Source: Alphaproteobacteria bacterium
GTDB taxonomy: Bacteria > Pseudomonadota > Alphaproteobacteria > UBA11136
DNA: 38,904 nt
Reading direction: 5' to 3'
Assembly (NCBI GenBank): GCA_016776635.1
Contig: JADHSZ010000024.1
Location: 1-38,904, forward strand
Part shown: one piece after another, positions 7,905 to 17,000 of the stretch
Layout of the letters: every line of letters begins with the position of its first letter
How positions within the stretch are numbered: position 1 is the first letter of the stretch
The notes under the pieces: model-generated
The model's input: only the letters and a program-made list of their open reading frames with translations
Database searches by the model: none
What the model was told of the DNA's origin: nothing
Translations under genes and position numbers: made by a program

Positions 7905-9206
7905 TTAAAGGAAGGCGAATTTCAGAAGGAAGGCCACGGCCAGAAGGGTCATGGCGGGGGAGGCTTCCTGCGCCCGGCCGCTCAATATTTTGATGGCCGT
8001 ATAGGCGATGAAGCCGAATCCGATGCCGCCGGTAATGGAAAAGGTCAAGGGCATGGCGGTGGCGGTGATCACCGCCGGCACGTATTCGCTGACGTCGTCC
8101 CAGCCCATATCCGTGAAGGCGTGCGCCATCATACAACCCACGAACAACAGGGCCGGCGCGGTGGCGTAAACGGGAATGGTCTCGGCCAAAGGCGAGAGGA
8201 AGAGGGCGGCGATGAACAGCCCCGCCACCACCACAGCCGTCAGCCCGGTCCGCCCCCCGGCCTTGATGCCGGTGGCGCTCTCGATGTAGACGGTGGTGGG
8301 CGAGGTGCCCAGCGCCGAGGACACCAGCGTGGCGGCGCTGTCCACCACCAGGGCCTGGCGCATGCGTGGCAGGTTGCCCCGTTCGTCGAGAAGCCCGGCC
8401 CGGTTCGCCAGCCCGATCAGCGATCCCGTGGCGTCAAACATGAGCACGAACAGAAAGGCCAGAACCACCGCCGCCAGGCCAATATGAAAGGCGCCGGGGA
8501 TATCCATTTCCAGGGCCGTGGGGGCGAGGCTGGGCGGCATGGAAACAACGCTCCCCAATCCGACATGAGTCGGGGTGACGCCCAAGACGATCCCCGCCAC
8601 CGTGACGCCGAGAATGGCGATCAGGATGCTGCCGGGCACGCCGCGGCCATCCAGCGCCACCATCACCAGGAATCCGGCCACCGCCAACAACACTCCCGGC
8701 GCTCCGAGATCGCCCAGGGTCACCAGGGTGTCCTTGCTGGCGGCGATGATGCCGGCGTTTTCCAGGGCGATGAGGATGAGAAACAGCCCGATGCCGGCGG
8801 ATATGGCCATTTTCTGAGACTTGGGTATGGAGTCGATGATCCATTGCCGGGCCTGGGACAGGGTCAACAGCAGGAACAGGAACCCGGCCAGGAACACCGC
8901 GCCCAGCGCCGTCTGCCAGGGGATTCCCATGCCCAGCACCACGTCATAGGTGAAATAGGCGTTGATCCCCATGCCAGGGGCGAGCGCAAAGGGGTAGTTG
9001 GCGTACAGCCCCATGGCCAGACAGGCGAGGCCCGAGGCCAGACAGGTGGCGACGAAAACCGCGCCTGGGTCCATTCCCGCCGCGCCGAGAATATGGGGAT
9101 TGACGAAGATGATATAGGACAGGGTGAGAAAGGTGGTGGCCCCGGCGGTGATCTCCGTCCTTACCGTGGTGCCGTGTTCTGCAAGCCGGAAAAAACTTAA
9201 ATCCAT
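7905..9206 (-). CDS. AzgA/NCS2-type purine (guanine/hypoxanthine) permease
   Basis: This is a polytopic inner-membrane permease, 433 residues, probably importing hypoxanthine, guanine or adenine with protons. The opening TTVRTEITAGATTFLTLSYIIFVNP is the AzgA-family N-terminus. The functional motifs LMFDATGSLIGLANRAGLLDERG and GTSPTTVYIESATGIKAGGRTGLTAVV are clear. About twelve to fourteen hydrophobic segments can be traced. The frame is open far upstream (to 9881), but the ATG at 9206 gives the family start; the upstream part has no similarity and lies antisense to the next gene. The minus-strand leader has a small GCCCC/GGGGC hairpin (9238-9255). I could not match it to a purine riboswitch. 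Exact substrate is not decided by sequence. Confidence 0.92.
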   Translation of the reverse strand: MDLSFFRLAEHGTTVRTEITAGATTFLTLSYIIFVNPHILGAAGMDPGAVFVATCLASGLACLAMGLYANYPFALAPGMGINAYFTYDVVLGMGIPWQTALGAVFLAGFLFLLLTLSQARQWIIDSIPKSQKMAISAGIGLFLILIALENAGIIAASKDTLVTLGDLGAPGVLLAVAGFLVMVALDGRGVPGSILIAILGVTVAGIVLGVTPTHVGLGSVVSMPPSLAPTALEMDIPGAFHIGLAAVVLAFLFVLMFDATGSLIGLANRAGLLDERGNLPRMRQALVVDSAATLVSSALGTSPTTVYIESATGIKAGGRTGLTAVVVAGLFIAALFLSPLAETIPVYATAPALLFVGCMMAHAFTDMGWDDVSEYVPAVITATAMPLTFSITGGIGFGFIAYTAIKILSGRAQEASPAMTLLAVAFLLKFAFL

Positions 9207-9283
9207 ACGTTCTGACCTGTCCTGTGCGTGGTCGTGAGCCCCAAAAAGACGGGGCATTAGTGGATTGTTAGGCAGTTTACGGA

Positions 9284-9289
9284 TATAAT
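9284..9289 (+). promoter_or_regulatory. Perfect -10 box just before a likely leaderless gene
   Basis: TATAAT at 9284-9289 is followed by seven bases and then the ATG at 9297, so transcription starting at the usual distance would begin at or next to that A. TGGATT at 9261-9266 (17-bp spacing) is a poor -35 box. An upstream ATG at 9288 overlaps the -10 box and is unlikely to be translated. Confidence 0.5.
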
Positions 9290-9296
9290 GGCCGCC

Positions 9297-9806
9297 ATGA
9301 AGACGAAAAATTACTTTTTGCTTTTGAGCCTCGTCCTCGCCTTTGGCGCAGGACCGTTTGCCGCCGATTCCTGGGCCGCGAACAAGAAGGGAATCGAGGG
9401 CTTGCCGCTGCCGGAAGCCCTGGAATCCGCCCCCGCGGCGGCCACGCCTGCCCCGGCCCCCAAGGCAGCCAAGGTCAAGGTAACCAAGAGACAATGCGCC
9501 CAGGTTCTGGTCAATTCGGGCGCCGATGTGGCCTACAAGCCCGGCGTCGATGCCCGTGGCAGAAAGGTGGCCGGCGCCAACCTGAAGTCCACCGGCCCCA
9601 AGATCGAGCCGCCCAAGGAAATCTCCTTCGATATCAATTACGACCTGTCCTCGAAGGTGTCGGGCGCCGGCGGCAACGTCTACGATCCTAATTTCAAGGT
9701 GGGCACGGTGACGGTGAAGGACGGCGTTCCCTATTTCAACGGCCAGCCTCTGGAAGACCAGGAACAGAAAAAACTCGCCGAGGCCTGCAAGAAAATCATG
9801 AAGTAA
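9297..9806 (+). CDS. Hypothetical secreted protein
   Basis: I do not recognise this 169-residue protein. It has a clear Sec signal peptide: two basic residues, a hydrophobic core FLLLSLVLAFGAGPFAA and a likely cleavage site near DSWAAN. Then comes an Ala/Pro-rich linker (APAAATPAPAPKAAK) and a folded-looking domain of about 110 residues with two cysteines (QCAQVL and EACKK) that could form a disulfide. The segment VYDPNFKVGTVTVKDGVPYFNGQPL is distinctive. The ATG at 9297 is chosen because a TATAAT box covers the alternative ATG at 9288. It is divergent from the permease and precedes proS by 176 bp. Confidence 0.72.
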   Translation: MKTKNYFLLLSLVLAFGAGPFAADSWAANKKGIEGLPLPEALESAPAAATPAPAPKAAKVKVTKRQCAQVLVNSGADVAYKPGVDARGRKVAGANLKSTGPKIEPPKEISFDINYDLSSKVSGAGGNVYDPNFKVGTVTVKDGVPYFNGQPLEDQEQKKLAEACKKIMK

Positions 9807-9982
9807 CCGCCCCTTTCCGGCGTTTACATTCCCCATCTCAACGTCTTTCACCCGATCTCCTGCCCGGGCCATTGCCTTCATCTATGGCATTGCCTAAAGT
9901 CACCGCTCTTTTGCCGATCCTTCGCTGACCCGCTTCGCACCACTCGCGCCGAGCCCGCGCGCATCTTCATGAAAGCACCCCT

Positions 9983-11272
9983 ATGCGCCTGTCCCGATTC
10001 TTTCTTCCCACCCTCAAGGAAACTCCGGCCGAGGCGAAAATCGTCTCTCACCGCCTGATGCTGCGCGCCGGCATGATCCGCCAGGAAAGCGCCGGCATCT
10101 ATTCCTGGCTGCCGCTGGGCTTGCGCGTGCTCAAGAATATCGAGACCATCATCCGCGACGAACAGGACGCCGCCGGGGCCCAGGAAATTCTCATGCCCAC
10201 CATCCAGTCGGCGGATCTGTGGCGCGAAAGCGGACGCTATGACGATTACGGCAAGGAAATGCTGCGCATCGAGGACCGCCACGGGCGCGACCTTCTCTAT
10301 GGTCCCACCAACGAGGAAATGGTCACCTCAATCTTGAGAGATTGCATTAAGAGTTACAAGCAACTACCTGTAAATCTTTATCATATTCAGTGGAAATTCC
10401 GCGACGAAGTACGCCCCCGTTTCGGCATCATGCGCTGCCGCGAGTTCCTTATGAAGGACGCCTATTCCTTCGATCTCGATCTCGAGGGGGCGAAGAGGTC
10501 CTATGACAACATGTTCGCCGCCTATCTCCGCACCTTCGCCCGCATGGGGCTCAAGGCGGTGCCGGTGCGGGCCGATCCCGGCGCCATCGGCGGCGATATG
10601 AGCCACGAATTCCACATCCTCGCCGAGACCGGGGAAAGCGCCATCTTTTATGACGCCGCCTATGACGAGATGACCCTGGACATGGACAACCCCGATGTGG
10701 CGGCGCTGCAATCCATCTATGCCGCAGAAGAAGAACTGCACGATCCTGAAAAATGTCCCGTGGCCGACGATCGCCTGAAACAGGCGCGCGGCATCGAAGT
10801 GGGGCATATTTTCTTTTTCGGCACCAAATATTCGGCCGCCATGGGGCTGGTGGTGGACGGACCCGGGGGCGAACGCATCACCCCGGAAATGGGTTCCTAC
10901 GGCATCGGCGTGTCGCGCCTGCCCGCCGCCATCATCGAGGCCAGCCACGACGAAAACGGCATTATCTGGCCCGACAGCGTGGCGCCCTTCGCCGTCGGGC
11001 TGGTGAATCTGAAGGTATCCGACGAGGCCTGCGTTTCCCAATGCGATGACATCTATGACCGCCTCCGCGACGCCGGGATCGAGGCGCTTTACGACGACCG
11101 CGACGAGAGGCCGGGCGCCAAGTTCGCCGATATGGACCTGATCGGTCTGCCCTGGCAGCTGGTGGTGGGGCCGCGCGGGGTGGCTGCTGGCACGGTGGAA
11201 CTCAAACGCCGGGCAGGGGGCGAGAAAGAGGAGTTGTCCCTGGACTCGGCGCTGGAAAAACTCACCGGCTAG
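9983..11272 (+). CDS. proS: Prolyl-tRNA synthetase (short form without editing domain)
   Basis: It charges tRNA(Pro) with proline. At 429 residues it is the compact alphaproteobacterial type: the editing insertion of the E. coli enzyme (about 570 residues) is missing between motifs 2 and 3. Class II motifs are visible: [15 protein letters not shown] near residue 40, the motif 2 block [25 protein letters not shown] around 137-161, and motif 3 [16 protein letters not shown] around 300. A C-terminal anticodon-binding domain ([12 protein letters not shown]) closes it. A patch at about 10331-10386 uses AT-rich synonymous codons unlike the rest. Confidence 0.96.
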   Translation: MRLSRFFLPTLKETPAEAKIVSHRLMLRAGMIRQESAGIYSWLPLGLRVLKNIETIIRDEQDAAGAQEILMPTIQSADLWRESGRYDDYGKEMLRIEDRHGRDLLYGPTNEEMVTSILRDCIKSYKQLPVNLYHIQWKFRDEVRPRFGIMRCREFLMKDAYSFDLDLEGAKRSYDNMFAAYLRTFARMGLKAVPVRADPGAIGGDMSHEFHILAETGESAIFYDAAYDEMTLDMDNPDVAALQSIYAAEEELHDPEKCPVADDRLKQARGIEVGHIFFFGTKYSAAMGLVVDGPGGERITPEMGSYGIGVSRLPAAIIEASHDENGIIWPDSVAPFAVGLVNLKVSDEACVSQCDDIYDRLRDAGIEALYDDRDERPGAKFADMDLIGLPWQLVVGPRGVAAGTVELKRRAGGEKEELSLDSALEKLTG

Positions 11273-11311
11273 GCCGGACGGTTCATGGAAGAAGCGCGGG
11301 AGAAACCCGTC

Positions 11312-11941
11312 ATGGAGATCACCATACTGGCCTTCGCAGGCATGACACCTCTTGATGCGGTGGGGCCCTTCGAGGTGCTGGGACGGCTCCCCGGCGCAAA
11401 GATAGGCGTTGCCGCGCTGGAACCCGGCCCACAGCGCACCCACGGCGGCTCTTTGGCGCTGGTGGCCGATTACGCGCTGACCGATGTGGCGGCGACTGAT
11501 ATCCTGCTTATTCCCGGCGGTCCCGGCGCCGATGCCCTGGCCGGAAACCCGCAAGTTACCGACTGGGTGGCGCGGCTGCACGAGACCACGCGGCTGACGG
11601 CGAGTGTGTGCACCGGGGCGCTTATTCTGGGCGCGGCGGGTGTGCTGAAGGGGTGCCGCGCGGTGACCCACTGGCGGGCCATGGAGGCTCTTGCCGGTTA
11701 TGGCGCACGGCCTGTGAACCAACGGGTGGTCTGGGACGGAAAGGTGGTAAGTTGCGCCGGGGTGTCGGCGGGCATCGATATGGCGCTCCAGCTTGCCGCC
11801 GAATTGAGCGACGAGGAAACGGCGCGGGCCATCCAGCTCGCCATTGAATACGACCCCCAGCCGCCTTTCGACGGCGGCCGCATGGAAAGCGCGAGCGAGC
11901 GCGAACGGGAACTGGCGCGCCACGGCCTTAACCAACCCTGA
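11312..11941 (+). CDS. DJ-1/PfpI family protein, isonitrile hydratase-like
   Basis: This 209-residue protein has the DJ-1/PfpI class I glutamine-amidotransferase-like fold. The nucleophile elbow ASVCTGALILGAAGVL places Cys100 and Thr101, and Asp15 lies in TPLDAVGPFEVL. These match the Asp17, Cys101 and Thr102 catalytic set described for Pseudomonas isonitrile hydratase, as do the following THW motif and the AGIDMALQLAAEL and IEYDPQPPFDGG segments. Isonitrile hydration to N-formamide is therefore plausible but not proven; many relatives have other or unknown roles. The ATG at 11312 has GGGAG upstream; an in-frame ATG at 11285 has a poorer site. Confidence 0.85.
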   Translation: MEITILAFAGMTPLDAVGPFEVLGRLPGAKIGVAALEPGPQRTHGGSLALVADYALTDVAATDILLIPGGPGADALAGNPQVTDWVARLHETTRLTASVCTGALILGAAGVLKGCRAVTHWRAMEALAGYGARPVNQRVVWDGKVVSCAGVSAGIDMALQLAAELSDEETARAIQLAIEYDPQPPFDGGRMESASERERELARHGLNQP

Positions 11942-11962
11942 TACAGAGGGAGCAAAAACAAG

Positions 11963-13207
11963 GTGTTTTCCAAATTCGAACGCATGGTGGCCATGCGCTA
12001 TCTCAAGCCCCGCCGCAAGGAAGGCTTCGTCTCCCTGATTGCGGGCTTTTCCCTGCTCGGGATCGCGCTGGGGGTGGCGACGCTGATCGTGGTCATGTCG
12101 GTGATGAACGGCTTCCGCGAGGAGCTCATGAGCCGCATCCTCGGCCTCAACGGCCATCTCGGTGTATTTTCGGTGGAACGGACGTTGACCGATTTCGATC
12201 CCCTGGCGGCGCGGCTGCGCGCTGTGCCGGGGGTGGTTTCGGCTACTCCCATGATCGAGCGCCAGGTCATGGTGAACAGCCGCCGCACGGCGCTGGGAGC
12301 CATGGTGCGGGGCATGCGGCCCGGCGATTTCCGCGCCCGTGACCTCCTCGCCAGCAATATCGTGGCCGGTAATCTCGAAAGCTTCATCAACGGCGAAGGC
12401 CTGGTCCTGGGCGCCAGGCTGGCCTGGAAACTGGGGGTCAAGCCCGGCGACCAGGTGACCCTGATCTCGCCCAAGAGCACCGCCACCGCCTTTGGCAGCG
12501 TGCCGCGCATGCGCGCCTATCCGGTCGCCGCCACCGTCGAGGTGGGCATGTACGAATATGACAGCTCCTTCATCTTCATGCCCATCGGCGCGGCCCAGAT
12601 ATTCTTCCGCCTGCCCGAGGCCGTCACGGCCATCGAACTGATGACCGAAGACCCCGACCACATAGACCAGATACGCGACCAGGTAGAGACGGCGGTGGGC
12701 GACACATACCGCGTCCATGACTGGCAACAGGCCAATTCCAGCTTCTTCAACGCGATCCAGGTGGAACGCAACGTCATGTTTCTGATTCTCACCCTGATTA
12801 TTCTGGTGGCCGCCTTCAACATCATTTCGAGCATGATCATGCTGGTCAAGGACAAGGGCCAGGACATCGCCATCCTGCGCACCATGGGCGCCACCAGGGG
12901 CACCGTCATGCGCATCTTCTTTCTCAGCGGCGCCTCCATCGGTGTGGCGGGAACGGCTGCGGGGTTCGCCCTGGGTCTGGGGTTTTCGCTCAATATCGAA
13001 TCCATCCGCCAGTGGCTCGAAGGCTTCACCGGCACCGACCTGTTCGCCGCCGAGATTTACTTCCTCTCCAAGCTGCCCGCCGTGGTGGACCCGCTGGAAG
13101 TGACCCTGATCGTGGTCATGGCGCTGGTTCTTACCTTCCTCGCCACCCTCTATCCCTCGTGGCGCGCGGCGCGGCTCGATCCGGTGGAGGCTTTGCGCTA
13201 TGAGTGA
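11963..13207 (+). CDS. lolC: Lipoprotein-releasing ABC transporter permease (LolC/E type)
   Basis: With LolD it extracts mature outer-membrane lipoproteins from the inner membrane and passes them to LolA. The 414-residue protein has the FtsX/MacB-like plan: TM1 at about 22-46, a large periplasmic domain to about 268, then TM2 (271-295), TM3 (320-340) and TM4 (380-402). The sequences RYLKPRRKEGFVSLIAGFSLLGIALGVATLIVVMSVMNGFR and FNIISSMIMLVKDKGQDIAILRTMGA are strongly family-specific. Only one permease gene is present, so it probably acts as a homodimer. It starts at GTG with GGAG upstream, and its end overlaps the lolD start by 8 nt. Confidence 0.93.
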   Translation: MFSKFERMVAMRYLKPRRKEGFVSLIAGFSLLGIALGVATLIVVMSVMNGFREELMSRILGLNGHLGVFSVERTLTDFDPLAARLRAVPGVVSATPMIERQVMVNSRRTALGAMVRGMRPGDFRARDLLASNIVAGNLESFINGEGLVLGARLAWKLGVKPGDQVTLISPKSTATAFGSVPRMRAYPVAATVEVGMYEYDSSFIFMPIGAAQIFFRLPEAVTAIELMTEDPDHIDQIRDQVETAVGDTYRVHDWQQANSSFFNAIQVERNVMFLILTLIILVAAFNIISSMIMLVKDKGQDIAILRTMGATRGTVMRIFFLSGASIGVAGTAAGFALGLGFSLNIESIRQWLEGFTGTDLFAAEIYFLSKLPAVVDPLEVTLIVVMALVLTFLATLYPSWRAARLDPVEALRYE

Positions 13208-13949
13208 TGGCACCCAGGATTGGGGTCCCGGCGCCCATGGCGTGGGCGCGCCCCCTCATTACGGCACCACCGAGAATGTGGCTCTGGGCCTCAACGCCAT
13301 CGTCCGCAGTTTCGACCAGGGCGAGTCCCATATCACGGTCCTGCGCGGGGCGTCGCTGAGCGTGCGCCGGGGCGAAGTGGTGGCCCTGGTGGGGCCCAGC
13401 GGGTCGGGCAAATCCACCCTGTTACAGATCGCCGGTCTGCTGGAGCCAGCCGATGCCGGCGAGGTAGAGGTGGACGGCGTGCCTTGCAGCCGCCTTTCCG
13501 ATGACCAGCGCACGGAAATCCGCCGCCACCGGCTCGGCTTCGTCTACCAGTTTCATCATCTGCTGCCGGAGTTTTCGGCGCTGGAGAACATCATGGTGCC
13601 ACAGATGATTGCCGGGCTGGCCAAGGCCGAGGCCCGTCTGCGGTCTTGCGAACTGCTCGAGATGATGGCCCTGCAGGACCGCGCCGATCACCGCCCGGCC
13701 CAGCTTTCCGGCGGCGAACAACAGCGCATCGCCATTGCCCGGGCGATTGCCAATCTGCCCTCGGTACTGCTGGCCGATGAGCCCACCGGCAATCTCGACC
13801 AGAAAACCGCCGACGCGGTCTTCGAGGAGATCGTCTCCCTGGTGCGCCAGACCGGCACCGCGGCGGTGGTGGCCACCCATAATCCCGACCTCGCCGCGCG
13901 TATGGACCGCACCATTCTCATCGAGGACGGGATTCTGGTACCCGGTTAA
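13200..13949 (+). CDS. lolD: Lipoprotein-releasing ABC transporter ATPase
   Basis: It is the cytosolic ATPase that powers lipoprotein release by the neighbouring permease. The 249-residue protein shows Walker A GPSGSGKST (65-73), the Q-loop region, the signature LSGGEQQR (about 168-175), Walker B VLLADEPTGNLD (about 188-199) and an H-loop in ATHNPD (about 225). VYQFHHLLPEFSALENIM is typical of LolD. It has an N-terminal extension of about 25 residues compared with E. coli LolD. It overlaps lolC by 8 nt, implying coupled translation. Confidence 0.95.
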   Translation: MSDGTQDWGPGAHGVGAPPHYGTTENVALGLNAIVRSFDQGESHITVLRGASLSVRRGEVVALVGPSGSGKSTLLQIAGLLEPADAGEVEVDGVPCSRLSDDQRTEIRRHRLGFVYQFHHLLPEFSALENIMVPQMIAGLAKAEARLRSCELLEMMALQDRADHRPAQLSGGEQQRIAIARAIANLPSVLLADEPTGNLDQKTADAVFEEIVSLVRQTGTAAVVATHNPDLAARMDRTILIEDGILVPG

Positions 13950-13980
13950 TCCTCGGGCTAATCCAAGACACGCATTTTCT

Positions 13981-13989
13981 TGTGGATAA
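13981..13989 (-). promoter_or_regulatory. Perfect DnaA-box sequence upstream of dnaE
   Basis: TGTGGATAA is the exact reverse complement of the strong DnaA box TTATCCACA. It lies 80 bp before the dnaE start codon, in the only real gap (119 bp) between lolD and dnaE. A single 9-mer can occur by chance about once in 130 kb of random sequence, so regulation by DnaA is only a suggestion. Confidence 0.4.
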
Positions 13990-14068
13990 CCGTGAAATAC
14001 CGGTCCCCGTCCTCGGCCATATGTGAAAAACTGGGCTCCCGTTAAAACAGGGACATTGCTACTTCACT

Positions 14069-17000
14069 ATGGCCCATGCCGATTTCGTCCATCTTCGCGT
14101 TCATTCCGCCTATTCGCTGCTCGAAGGGGCCATCACCACCAAGGATTTGACGGCGCTGGCCCGCGACAACGCCATGCCGGCGGTGGCCGTCACCGACAGC
14201 GGTAATCTCTTCGGCGCCCTGGAATTCGCCCTCAACGCTAGAGAGGCAGGAATCCAGCCCATCATCGGCTGTCAGATGGCGGTCACCCGCAAACACGGGG
14301 AGCCGCGCGGCAACGATTCCCATGCCCCCAATCTGCCGCCCGACCAGCTGGTGCTGCTGGTCCAGAACGAGACCGGATACGGCAACCTCCTTAAACTGGT
14401 GAGCCGCTCCTTCCTCGAGTCCGATTCCCACGCCGAACCGCAAGTCTCCATGGCCGATCTGGAAACGTTCAGCGACGGCCTGATTGCGCTCAGCGGCGGG
14501 CCAAAGGGAGCCGTTGGGCGGCATCTTCTCGAAGACCGCGAGGCCGAAGCCGAAGCCACGCTGGCGAAACTCGCCGCCGTCTATCCCGGCCGCCTCTATG
14601 TGGAGATCATGCGCCACGGCACGGCCGACGAAACCAAAACCGAATCGGCCTTCATCGATCTCGCCATGCGCCTCGACCTGCCGCTGCTCGCCACCAACGA
14701 GGCGTTCTTCGCCGAGGCGGGAATGTATGACGCCCATGACGCGTTGCTGTGTATCGCCGAGGGGCGATTCTTAAGCGAAGACGACCGCCGCCGCCTGACT
14801 CCCGAACACCGTTTCAAAACCGCCGCCGAAATGCGCGCCCTGTTCGCCGATCTGCCCGAGGCCGCCGACAACACCCTGGTGGTGGCGCAACGCTGCGCCT
14901 GGTTCCCCCAGCCCCGCGACCCCATGCTGCCGTCCTTTCCCTGTCCCGACGGCCAGAGCGAGGAGGAAACTCTCCGTAATTTGGCCGAGGCCGGGCTCGA
15001 GGCGCGCATGGAAAGCCACGTCTTCGCCCCCGACATGGACGTCCACGCGCGCGAGCACGAGGCCAAGTCCTATCTCCAGCGCCTCGAATACGAACTCGAC
15101 GTGATCAACGACATGGGCTTTGCCGGTTATTTCCTGATCGTTGCCGATTTCATCCAATGGGCCAAGGCGCAAGCCATTCCCGTGGGTCCGGGGCGCGGCT
15201 CGGGCGCCGGTTCGGTGGTGGCCTGGGCGCTCACCATTACCGATCTCGATCCTCTGCGCTTCGGCTTGCTGTTCGAGCGTTTCCTCAACCCCGAACGGGT
15301 GTCCATACCCGATTTCGACATCGACTTCTGCCAGGACCGCCGCGACGAGGTAATCCACTACGTCCAGGACAAATACGGCTCGGACCATGTGGCCCAGATC
15401 ATCACCTTCGGAACGCTGCAGGCGCGCGCCGCGCTGCGCGATGTGGGCCGGGTGCTGCAAATGCCCTATGGCCAGGTGGACCGTATCTGCAAGCTGGTGC
15501 CCAACAATCCCGCCGATCCCATGCCCCTGGCCAAGGCCATCGAAACCGAGCCCCAGCTCGCCCAGGCCAAGGCCGAGGACGCCACCGTCTCGCGCATGAT
15601 GGATTTCGCCATCGCCCTGGAAGGCCTCTACCGCCACGCCTCCACCCATGCCGCCGGGGTGGTCATCGGCGACCGCGCGCTCGATGAACTGGTGCCGCTC
15701 TACCGCGATCCCCGTTCCCAGACCCCGGTGACCCAGTTTTCCATGAAATACGTGGAAATGGCGGGGCTGGTGAAATTCGATTTCTTGGGGCTCAAGACAT
15801 TGACGGTTCTCGCCCGGGCGGTGGAGGCCCTGCGCCAACAGGAGATCACGGTGGACCTCTCCACGATCCCCTTCGACGACGCGCTCACCTACGAAATGCT
15901 GGGCCGCGCCGAGACGGTAGGGGTCTTCCAGCTCGAAAGCAGCGGCATGCGCGACGTGCTGCGCGGGCTCAAGCCCGACCGCTTCGAGGACATCATCGCC
16001 GTGGTCGCCCTCTACCGGCCCGGCCCCATGGACAACATCCCCAGCTACGTCAACCGCAAGCATGGGCGCGAGCCGCCCGATTACATGGATGACCGGCTCG
16101 AGGATATCCTTTCCGAGACCCATGGCATCATCATCTACCAGGAACAGGTGATGCAGATCGCCCAGGTGCTGTCGGGCTATACCCTGGGCGGGGCCGACCT
16201 GCTGCGCCGCGCCATGGGCAAGAAAATCCGCTCCGAAATGGCCGCCCAGCGCAAGCATTTCGTGGAAGGAGCCATGGCCCGTGGCGTGCCCGAGGCCAAG
16301 GCCAACCGCATCTTCGATCAGGTGGACAAGTTCGCTGGCTACGGCTTCAACAAGAGCCACGCCGCGGCTTACGCCCTGGTGGCCTACCAGACCGCCTATC
16401 TCAAGGCCAATTACCCGGTGGCCTTCCTCGCCGCCTCCATGACGCTGGATTTGGGCAATACCGACAAGCTCAACCTGTTCCGCCAGGAAATCGGCCGTTT
16501 GGGGCTCACTCTGCTGCCCCCCGACATCAACAAATCATCGCCGGTCTTTTCCGTGGAGTTTCTTGACGGGGATTCCCAGGACGCCGGAGCCCAAGCCATC
16601 CGTTATGCCCTGGCCGCGGTTCGCAATGTGGGGGAACAGGCCATGGCGGCCCTGGTGGCCGAGCGCGAGGCCAACGGGCCATTCAGCGATCTGGTGGATT
16701 TCGCGCGCCGCCTCGATCCCGGCATGGCCAACAAGCGCCAATTGGAATTCCTGGTCTGGGCGGGGGCCTTCGACTGTTTGGAGCCCAACCGCGCCCGCGC
16801 TTACGCCGCCGTCGAGCCCATCATGCGTTTCGCCGCCGCCGCGGCCCAGGCCCGCGACAGCTCCCAGGAAAGCCTGTTTGGCGGCGATGACGGGCTTTCC
16901 GATCAGGATCTGACCCTGCCCCCCGCCGAGGACTGGACCGTGACCGCTAAGCTGGGCCATGAGTTCGAGGCTCTTGGATTCTTTCTGTCCTCCCATCCGC

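Noticed and set aside
7755..9200. A 481-codon open frame on the plus strand opposite the purine permease
   Set aside because: Composition is His/Gly/Gln-rich antisense sequence; the minus-strand frame encodes a clear permease.
9207..9287. Purine riboswitch before the permease
   Set aside because: A small hairpin is present, but the conserved junction bases of the purine riboswitch could not be found.
9207..9881. Upstream extension of the permease frame
   Set aside because: It has no similarity to the family and runs opposite the secreted-protein gene; the ATG at 9206 gives the correct family start.
10364..13213. A 949-codon open frame on the minus strand across proS, the DJ-1-like gene and lolC
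   Set aside because: It lies wholly opposite three well-recognised genes, is His/Gly/Arg-rich as expected for antisense frames of GC-rich genes, and has no recognisable domain.
14771..16360. A 529-codon open frame on the minus strand inside dnaE
   Set aside because: Antisense shadow of a highly conserved gene, without ribosome site or domain.
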